DNA from: Bacillota bacterium
GTDB taxonomy: Bacteria > Bacillota > Clostridia > Oscillospirales > Ruminococcaceae
Direction of reading: 5' to 3'
Length of the DNA: 64,000 nt
NCBI GenBank assembly: GCA_023457355.1
Contig: JAEWLW010000072.1
Span: forward strand, 1 to 64,000
The notes under the pieces were generated by a model. The model was not told the DNA's origin and did no database searches. It saw nothing but the letters and a program-made list of their open reading frames with translations. Numbering within the stretch: the first letter of the stretch is position 1; every line of letters begins with the position of its first letter. Made by a program: the position numbers and the translations under genes. This document shows positions 58,717 through 64,000 of this stretch, one piece after another.

Positions 58717-59053
58717 ACGCTGCACAGCATTTCGGCCGAACCTCAGGAATTTTTTAACGCGGATGCAGGAGCATTTGTTTCGCCTTCATTAAATGGCAAG
58801 GGCGCCTTTCAAAACAAGGGGTCTTTGCCAATTATTTTTGATAAAAAGACTCCTTCCGCAAGTTTTTATTCATTTTGTTCATTTTTGGCGTCATCCATTC
58901 CTATAGCAATTTTGCAGGATTTTATATCGTTAGCTTTTGCAATTTAGTGCTTCAAAGCGGTAATTAAAATATTTTGTTGTGTTTTTTACTAATTTTTTAA
59001 CTTTATAGCCTCTTGTTTTTTACGTTTAAAAATTTTTTTGCAAGAATAATGTC
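58717..59053. other. Gene-free A/T-rich stretch upstream of gdhA
   Basis: No ORF with ribosome site. The last 200 bases are strongly A/T rich. A weak hairpin near 58800-58860 could end tatD; I am not confident. Confidence 0.4.
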
Positions 59054-59082
59054 TTGAATTACGCTGAGGAAAGTGCTAATAT
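59054..59082 (+). promoter_or_regulatory. Sigma-A promoter of gdhA
   Basis: TTGAAT (59054-59059), 17-base spacer, TAATAT (59077-59082), about 90 bases before the start codon. Confidence 0.6.
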
Positions 59083-59174
59083 GTGCTTGTAGACAAAAAC
59101 TATTTTGCAGGTTTTCTGTCAATGCCAATAGCAATTAATTGAATTGTGATTTATTGATTGGGAGGATTTTTAGG

Positions 59175-60524
59175 ATGAACGCATACGTTGAAAGTGTCAT
59201 TGAAAAAGTCAAGAAAAAGTATCATTACGAACCCGAGTTCGTACAGTGTGTTGAAGAAGTTTTCAGCTCGCTGTCCCCCGTTGTGGACGCACACCCCGAA
59301 TATGAAAAGGCCGACCTGCTTGGCAGAATGGTTGAGCCCGAGAGAATGATTTCTTTCCGCGTGACCTGGGTAGACGATAAGGGCCTGACCCAGACCAACA
59401 CCGGCTATCGCTGCCAGTTCAATGGCGCAATTGGCCCGTACAAGGGCGGTTTGCGCTTTGCCCCCAACGTCTATTCCGGCATCATCAAGTTCCTCGGCTT
59501 TGAGCAGACCTTTAAAGATGCTTTAACCTCTCTGCCGATGGGCGGCGCCAAGGGCGGCTCCGACTTTGACCCCACCGGTAAATCCGACGGCGAAATCATG
59601 CGTTTCTGCCAGTCTTTCATGAGCGAGCTTTATCGCCATATCGGTCCCGATATTGACGTCCCCGCCGGCGACCTCGGCGTTGGCGCACGCGAAATCGGTT
59701 ATCTCTACGGCCAGTACAGAAGACTGCGCGGCGCATTTGAGAACGGCACCATCACCGGTAAGGGCATGTCCTTCGGCGGTTCGCTGATTCGTCCCGAGGC
59801 GACCGGCTTCGGCGCTGTTTACTACCTCAACGAAGTGCTTAAGCACGAAAACGATACCATTGAAGGCAAGACTGTCGCGCTTTCCGGCTTCGGCAATGTT
59901 TGCTGGGGCGTCGCCAAGAAGCTTGCAGAGCTTGGCGCCAAGGCTGTGACCCTCTCGGGCCCCGATGGCTATATCTATGATCCGGACGGCATTATCACCG
60001 AAGAAAAGATCAACTACATGCTGGAAATGCGTGAATCCAACCGCAACAAAGTTAAGGATTATGCCGATAAGTTTGGCTGCAAATTCGTTCCCAACCAAAA
60101 GCCCTGGGGTGAAAAGGTCGACATCATCATGCCTTGCGCCATGCAGAACGACGTTGATATGACCTCCGCCAAGAAGATCGTTGAAAACGGCATTAAGTAC
60201 TATATTGAAGTCGCCAATATGCCCACCGTCAACGAAGCGCTCGTGTACCTGATGGCGCAGAAGAATATTATTGTAGCGCCCAGCAAGGCTGTTAACGCAG
60301 GCGGCGTATCGGTTTCCGGCCTGGAGATGAGCCAGAATTCCATGCGCTACAACTGGACCGCTGAAGAGGTTGACGCCAAGCTCAAGCACATCATGAAGCA
60401 AATCCATGACAATTCCGTTGAATGCGCTGAGCGTTACGGCCTGGGTTATAACCTGGTGGCCGGCGCAAACATCGTTGGTTTCCAAAAGGTTGCCGATGCG
60501 ATGATGGCTCAGGGTATTTTCTAA
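59175..60524 (+). CDS. gdhA: Glutamate dehydrogenase, hexameric NADP-type
   Basis: A 449-residue enzyme interconverting 2-oxoglutarate plus ammonia and glutamate. The start ATG at 59175 follows GGGAGG. Substrate-site motifs are GPYKGGLRFAPNV and LPMGGAKGGSDFDP with the catalytic Lys. The Rossmann segment is VALSGFGNVCWGVAKKL. The length (449) and the N-terminal MNAYVESVIEKVKKKYHYEP point to the small hexameric NADP(H) class used for ammonia assimilation. Codon use is strongly biased, suggesting high expression. Monocistronic, with terminator. Confidence 0.96.
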   Translation: MNAYVESVIEKVKKKYHYEPEFVQCVEEVFSSLSPVVDAHPEYEKADLLGRMVEPERMISFRVTWVDDKGLTQTNTGYRCQFNGAIGPYKGGLRFAPNVYSGIIKFLGFEQTFKDALTSLPMGGAKGGSDFDPTGKSDGEIMRFCQSFMSELYRHIGPDIDVPAGDLGVGAREIGYLYGQYRRLRGAFENGTITGKGMSFGGSLIRPEATGFGAVYYLNEVLKHENDTIEGKTVALSGFGNVCWGVAKKLAELGAKAVTLSGPDGYIYDPDGIITEEKINYMLEMRESNRNKVKDYADKFGCKFVPNQKPWGEKVDIIMPCAMQNDVDMTSAKKIVENGIKYYIEVANMPTVNEALVYLMAQKNIIVAPSKAVNAGGVSVSGLEMSQNSMRYNWTAEEVDAKLKHIMKQIHDNSVECAERYGLGYNLVAGANIVGFQKVADAMMAQGIF

Positions 60525-60548
60525 ATTCGCTATATTCCTCTTCCACCC

Positions 60549-60586
60549 AACACATGCGGGGCCGCTTTGTCGGCCCCGCATGTGTT
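60549..60586 (+). terminator. Terminator of gdhA
   Basis: Perfect 16-bp stem (60549-60564 with 60571-60586), 6-base loop, 24 bases past the stop. Confidence 0.85.
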
Positions 60587-60592
60587 ATCTTA

Positions 60593-60632
60593 AAAGAACG
60601 GCAGCGCTTTAAAATGCACGCTGCCGTTCTTT
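60593..60632 (-). terminator. Terminator on the cca side
   Basis: AAAGAACGGCAGCG/CGCTGCCGTTCTTT stem (60593-60606 with 60619-60632), with minus-strand TTTTAAG. The 140 bases between it and the cca stop are open in one minus frame (72 codons from 60808) but have no ribosome site, so no gene is called. Confidence 0.7.
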
Positions 60633-60773
60633 AAATTGGCTTCTTCGCCAGATGGTGATTGCGCGATGCGAGATACCTTTTGTCGGCCAAGGAAGCGGAT
60701 GCCGATGGGCTGACGCCAACTAAAGACGTTGACGATGGATGGCGAAAAAACAGCCGTAAAGCTGTCGTCGTTT

Positions 60774-62087
60774 TTAACCTGAACCAGTATTAAGCCAATC
60801 TGCGGCATAATTCAAAAGTGCCGCCGGTTCGTTTGGCAGTTCTTCTTCCAGAACCCTTTGCAGCAGCAGATCCAGCAACACACCAATCTGCGGCCCCGGC
60901 TGCACACCCATAGCAATGAGTGCACGCCCCGACACAGCGAGCTCTCCCCGGGTTAACGGCAACTGTTGTGCGGCGATGCTTTGCACCACACCTTCCGCTT
61001 GCCGCACATGCACCAGCCGCTCTTCGGCTATATCGGTTTCGCCCGCCAGGATATCAGCCCTTTGCAGCGCCAATAAATTTCGCATTGCCGCAAAGCCGTG
61101 TTTGGAAAGCAGTCTTTTTATTTGAATTCTGTCCATATCGCCCAGCGGCAGGCCACAATGCTGCACCAGAAATAAAATTTGTGCGCGCGCGTTGTTCCCA
61201 AACTTCAGGCGCCGTAAAATACCCTCAGCCAGCTTTGCACTTTGGGCGGCACGCCTCCGGCCATCGGCATACAGCGGCCCGGCGAGGTCATGCAGCAGCA
61301 GCGCCATGCGCACCGGCACTTGTGCCGGTGCTGCGCCCGCCGCGCGGACGGCGTGCGTATATAAATGCGCCATGCCCGGCATTGGCCGCAGCTCGGGTAT
61401 AATGGCAAAAAATATCGCCTGATATTCAAGCAGAACCCGCGTACAGTCCGGCGCGCAGAGCAATTTTTCAAGTTCCGCGCGCACCCGCTCGGCGGAAAGC
61501 GCCGCAAGCAGCCCGATATGCCGCCGCATGCTGGCTGCTGTCTGCGGCTCTATTTCAAACCCCAGCACGGCGGCAAACCGCAGAGCGCGCAAAATACGCA
61601 GTGCGTCCTCCTGAAAGCGGCGGTCTGGTACGCCTATGGCCCGGATAAGCTTTTGCTGCAAATCCCGTCTGCCGCCATACAGGTCGATGATGCCGCCCGT
61701 TTCTTCCAGGCACAGCGCGTTGATGGTAAAATCCCTGCGCGCCAGATCGTCTTCCAGCGCACGCGAAAACTGTACGTTGTCCGGCCGCCGGCCGTCGGAA
61801 TAAATTCCGTCCTGCCGAAAGGTGGTCACCTCTATGGGCACATGGTCGAGGATTACCGTTACCGTGCCATGCTTTACCCCGCTTTGACCAATCTCCAACG
61901 TGCGAAAACTTTTAAAAACCGTCAGCATTTCATCGGGCGTGGCCGAAGTGGTGATGTCCCAATCGTTGGGCGGCGTTCCCAGAAGCAAATCGCGCACGCA
62001 ACCGCCCACCGGCACTGCACGGAAACCCGCCCCGCGCAGGCAGGAGAGCACTGTCTGTATCTGTTCCGGAATATCAAACCGCACCAT
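60774..62087 (-). CDS. cca: tRNA CCA-adding enzyme / poly(A) polymerase-family nucleotidyltransferase
   Basis: A 437-residue class II nucleotidyltransferase. The start ATG at 62087 follows GAGGGG; the longer upstream reading is unlikely. Catalytic region: VGGCVRDLLLGTPPNDWDIT with DxD, then RRDFTINALC, and the template-like EDALRILRALRFAA. The C-terminal half holds an HD-type domain (HAVRAAGAAPAQ, LLHDLAGP). A CCA-adding role is likely as no other candidate is in the window. Divergent from mrp. Confidence 0.92.
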   Translation of the reverse strand: MVRFDIPEQIQTVLSCLRGAGFRAVPVGGCVRDLLLGTPPNDWDITTSATPDEMLTVFKSFRTLEIGQSGVKHGTVTVILDHVPIEVTTFRQDGIYSDGRRPDNVQFSRALEDDLARRDFTINALCLEETGGIIDLYGGRRDLQQKLIRAIGVPDRRFQEDALRILRALRFAAVLGFEIEPQTAASMRRHIGLLAALSAERVRAELEKLLCAPDCTRVLLEYQAIFFAIIPELRPMPGMAHLYTHAVRAAGAAPAQVPVRMALLLHDLAGPLYADGRRRAAQSAKLAEGILRRLKFGNNARAQILFLVQHCGLPLGDMDRIQIKRLLSKHGFAAMRNLLALQRADILAGETDIAEERLVHVRQAEGVVQSIAAQQLPLTRGELAVSGRALIAMGVQPGPQIGVLLDLLLQRVLEEELPNEPAALLNYAADWLNTGSG

Positions 62088-62147
62088 ATTCCCCTCTTTT
62101 CTGGCAATAACTAATAATAAGTATAACACAGCGGTCAAGCAATACAC

Positions 62148-62176
62148 TTGACAGCCGCCCCAAATTATCCTATAGT
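62148..62176 (+). promoter_or_regulatory. Sigma-A promoter of mrp
   Basis: TTGACA (62148-62153), 17-base spacer, TATAGT (62171-62176). Confidence 0.7.
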
Positions 62177-62210
62177 TATGCAGGACATTATTTAAAAGGA
62201 GATTTGATTG

Positions 62211-63041
62211 ATGAGCACAGAATGCAACCACGATTGCGGCAGCTGTTCGGCCAGCTGCGGCGAACGTCAGAATACACAGAGCCTTCTTGAGGCACTTAAT
62301 CCGCAAAGCCGCGTTAAAAAGGTTATCGCCGTTGTCAGCGGCAAGGGCGGCGTGGGCAAAAGCCTTGTTACAGCGCTGATGGCCTGCGAAATGAACCGCC
62401 GCGGCGCACATGTCGGCGTGTTAGATGCCGATGTTACCGGCCCTTCGGCACCGAAGGCTTTTGGCATTACCCAAAAGGCTTCCACCGACGGCACCGTTAT
62501 CATCCCGGCGACTTCGGCGGGCGGCATCGACGTGATAAGCGTCAACCTGCTGCTTGAAAACGACGCCGACCCCGTTGTTTGGCGCGGTCCGGTTATTGCC
62601 AGCGCCGTCAAGCAATTTTGGAGCGACGTGCTCTGGAAAGATATTGACTATATGTTCATCGATATGCCCCCCGGAACCGGCGACGTGCCGCTGACGGTCT
62701 TTCAGTCCATCCCGGTGGATGGCATCATCGTGGTCACCTCGCCGCAGGATCTTGTTTCCATGATTGTTGAAAAGGCGATGCGCATGGCGGAAATGATGAA
62801 CATTCCGGTGCTCGGGCTTGTTGAAAATATGAGCTATATCCAATGTCCGGATTGCGGCAAAAAGTTTTCAATCTTCGGTGAAAGCAAGCTGGTGGAAATT
62901 GCCGAACAGCACAAAACCCGTGTGCTTGGGCGCCTTCCCATCCGGCCGGAGATCGCCGCTGCGGTGGATGCCGGCGCGATTGAGAGCATCCCCGGCGGGG
63001 ATTGGCTGGCGCTGGCTGCCAATGCCGTTGCTGCGCTGTAA
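62211..63041 (+). CDS. mrp: Mrp/NBP35-family Fe-S cluster carrier ATPase
   Basis: A 276-residue P-loop protein. The start ATG at 62211 follows AAAGGAGA. An N-terminal Cys cluster (CNHDCGSCSASC, residues about 4-15) resembles the NBP35 ferredoxin-like motif. The deviant Walker A is SGKGGVGKS (about 44-52), then DADVTGPSAPKAFG, the DxPPGTGD motif IDMPPGTGDVPLTVFQ and a C-terminal CPDCGKKFSIFG. It probably carries [4Fe-4S] clusters to apoproteins; the N-terminal Cys set is longer than in most bacterial Mrp. Confidence 0.93.
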   Translation: MSTECNHDCGSCSASCGERQNTQSLLEALNPQSRVKKVIAVVSGKGGVGKSLVTALMACEMNRRGAHVGVLDADVTGPSAPKAFGITQKASTDGTVIIPATSAGGIDVISVNLLLENDADPVVWRGPVIASAVKQFWSDVLWKDIDYMFIDMPPGTGDVPLTVFQSIPVDGIIVVTSPQDLVSMIVEKAMRMAEMMNIPVLGLVENMSYIQCPDCGKKFSIFGESKLVEIAEQHKTRVLGRLPIRPEIAAAVDAGAIESIPGGDWLALAANAVAAL

Positions 63042-63089
63042 ACCGGGCGAAACGGTCAGGCGCCGGGCGGTTTGCCCCTTAAACCCCAT

Positions 63090-63117
63090 AAAAAAAGGCT
63101 GCATTGCAGCCTTTTTT
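63090..63117. terminator. Terminator of mrp
   Basis: AAAAAAGGCTGCA-TTGCAGCCTTTTTT stem with a T6 run. Confidence 0.8.
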
Positions 63118-63273
63118 AGCTTATTAAAAAATCCATTTCAAAGAAAAAGTTGCACAAAAGCGCACGGGATCTTGTGGAGGCACGGCGGGCATTTATGCCG
63201 CCAGCTGTGATAAGCGGAGCCAAGCTGCGCGAGCGGTCCGGGCAGCGCCCCAAATGCCTTAATTCTGTAAGAA

Positions 63274-63402
63274 GCGCAGGATCGGGCGCAAAACAGTCCA
63301 CTGGACTGTTTGCAGCGAGAACCCTTGCCAGCGGTTCTCCCATGTCGCGATAAGCGGCATTTGTTTTATGCAAATTGCTAAGCCCCTGTCACTTGATTAA
63401 CA
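63274..63402. repeat. Intergenic repeat, family C, copy 2
   Basis: AAAACAGTCC-AC-TGGACTGTTT hairpin (63289-63311) and GAGAACCC..GGTTCTC hairpin (63317-63339), followed by the block AAGCGGCATTTGTTTTATGC (63352-63371) and ATTGCTAAGCCC. The same parts occur at 19254-19532, but there the last block comes first. The 509-base gap 63042-63550 otherwise holds only terminators. Confidence 0.6.
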
Positions 63403-63518
63403 TCCTTTTTTGAATAGAACGCTATTTCAGGTGCATCGTGTCCGGAACACCAGAACAGCAAATTGCAAATCCCATTTTGATCACACATTGGCATTAAACC
63501 GCCAAAACCGCGCAAACT

Positions 63519-63547
63519 AAAAACGAACGGTGAAACCGTTCGTTTTT
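63519..63547 (-). terminator. Terminator of rpsT
   Basis: AAAAACGAACGG/CCGTTCGTTTTT stem (63519-63530 with 63536-63547), loop TGAAA. Confidence 0.85.
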
Positions 63548-63550
63548 TGT

Positions 63551-63811
63551 TTAGCCTATTTTATTCAGCTTGCTGGCCAGAGCAGACTTTTTGCGGGAAG
63601 CAGTATTCTTATGAATAATTCCCTTAGCGGCAGCCTGATCGACAAGCTTAATGGCATTGCGAACAACCTCAGCGCTGTTTTGGGCACCCTCTGCGAGAGA
63701 AAGCTCCGCTTTCTTCACAGTAGATCTCAGAAGGGATTTCTGAGCCTTGTTGAGCTGGGTTTTTGTTGCAATAACCTTAACTCTCTTTTTCGCGGATTTG
63801 ATGTTGGGCAT
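63551..63811 (-). CDS. rpsT: 30S ribosomal protein S20
   Basis: An 86-residue basic helical protein opening MPNIKSAKKRVKVIATKTQL and ending in the conserved GIIHKNTASRKKSALASKLN. S20 binds the 5' domain and helix 44 of 16S rRNA. AAGGAGGTG precedes the start. It is divergent from gpr, the classical Firmicutes pairing. Confidence 0.97.
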   Translation of the reverse strand: MPNIKSAKKRVKVIATKTQLNKAQKSLLRSTVKKAELSLAEGAQNSAEVVRNAIKLVDQAAAKGIIHKNTASRKKSALASKLNKIG

Positions 63812-63848
63812 TGTTACACCTCCTTACTATCGCAGTACAGTACAAGTT

Positions 63849-63877
63849 ATATTATCATTATTTACGCAAAAAATCAA
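63849..63877 (-). promoter_or_regulatory. Sigma-A promoter of rpsT
   Basis: Minus strand: TTGATT (63877-63872), 17-base spacer, TAATAT (63854-63849). Confidence 0.65.
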
Positions 63878-63913
63878 CTGTTTTCACAATTTTTTTGATG
63901 GGAAGAATTATTT

Positions 63914-64000
63914 ATGCAAAAATCTTCAGTCATTCGTACCGATCTTGCACTCGAAGCAGCCGATACCGGCGACGGAAAACTGCCATCCGGCGTTTCCGTT
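63914..64000 (+). CDS. gpr: Germination protease GPR (partial, N-terminus)
   Basis: The first 29 codons only; the gene runs off the right edge. SVIRTDLALEAADTGDGKLP carries the IRTDLA-E-motif that opens the GPR zymogen, the protease that degrades small acid-soluble spore proteins at germination. Position next to and divergent from rpsT matches the usual gpr location. I see no clear sigma-F or sigma-G promoter upstream. Confidence 0.88.
   Translation, partial: MQKSSVIRTDLALEAADTGDGKLPSGVSV

Noticed and set aside
60590..60808. 72-codon minus-strand ORF after cca
   Set aside because: It overlaps the cca 3' end in another frame, has no ribosome site and its last codons are formed by a terminator hairpin.
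1..64000. CRISPR array, prophage or intact insertion sequence
   Set aside because: No regularly spaced direct repeats, cas, integrase, transposase or phage structural genes were found on either strand.

Overview
This 64 kb window reads as a chromosomal segment of a spore-forming, anaerobic, moderately high-GC member of the Clostridia, most like the Oscillospirales/Ruminococcaceae. The reasons are: an anaerobic class III ribonucleotide reductase with a NrdR operator; spore genes (start of gpr, a PdaA-type deacetylase, a SpoIIQ-like M23 protein); the long single-chain clostridial PurL; AGGAGG-type ribosome binding sites; and many DUF families typical of Firmicutes. There is no tRNA, rRNA, phage, insertion sequence with a transposase, or CRISPR array.

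Layout. 1-0.9 kb: start of the S10 ribosomal operon on the minus strand (rpsJ, partial rplC) with a strong promoter. 1.1-2.1 kb: a 3-hydroxyacyl-CoA dehydrogenase. 2.3-9.1 kb (minus): gpsA, two zinc-ribbon/FxLYD membrane proteins, der, a DUF512 radical-SAM protein, rpmF and a DUF177 protein. 9.3-12.6 kb (minus): a small P-loop protein, pgi and a D,D-carboxypeptidase. 12.8-19.3 kb (plus): mtaB, purL behind a structured leader, and a zinc-ribbon/GYF membrane protein followed by its decayed paralogue. 19.6-21.6 kb (minus): a phosphoesterase and metY. 21.7-25.8 kb (plus): a carboxypeptidase homologue without catalytic residues, prmA, rsmE and a PdaA-like lipoprotein. 26.0-30.7 kb (minus): a coiled-coil protein, a polysaccharide deacetylase, a catalase-fold protein without heme ligands and an M23 protein with a sigma-F-like promoter. 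31.3-35.2 kb: DUF1292, an isolated 17-codon ORF, nrdG, a separate glycyl-radical polypeptide and nrdD. 35.3-39.2 kb: an MFS permease, an ArsR/SmtB repressor and a Zn/Cd P-type ATPase. 39.7-42.9 kb (minus): a P-type-ATPase-like protein lacking the phosphorylation motif, and rlmB. 43.4-49 kb: ogg, carAB. 49.4-55.6 kb (minus): greA and an operon of a PucR/CdaR regulator, ftsE, ftsX, an M23 coiled-coil hydrolase and ctpA. 56-64 kb: metG-tatD, gdhA, cca, mrp, rpsT and the start of gpr.

Most genes are housekeeping. The unusual material is: three proteins whose folds match well-known enzymes but whose catalytic residues are gone (catalase, P-type ATPase, D,D-carboxypeptidase); a ribonucleotide reductase with its glycyl-radical domain on its own 57-residue gene; a promoter/Shine-Dalgarno-driven 17-codon ORF; mutually exclusive inverted repeats ahead of purL; and several families of intergenic repeats built around variable terminator hairpins. 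All calls come from reading the sequence and from recalled family motifs; no database search was possible.
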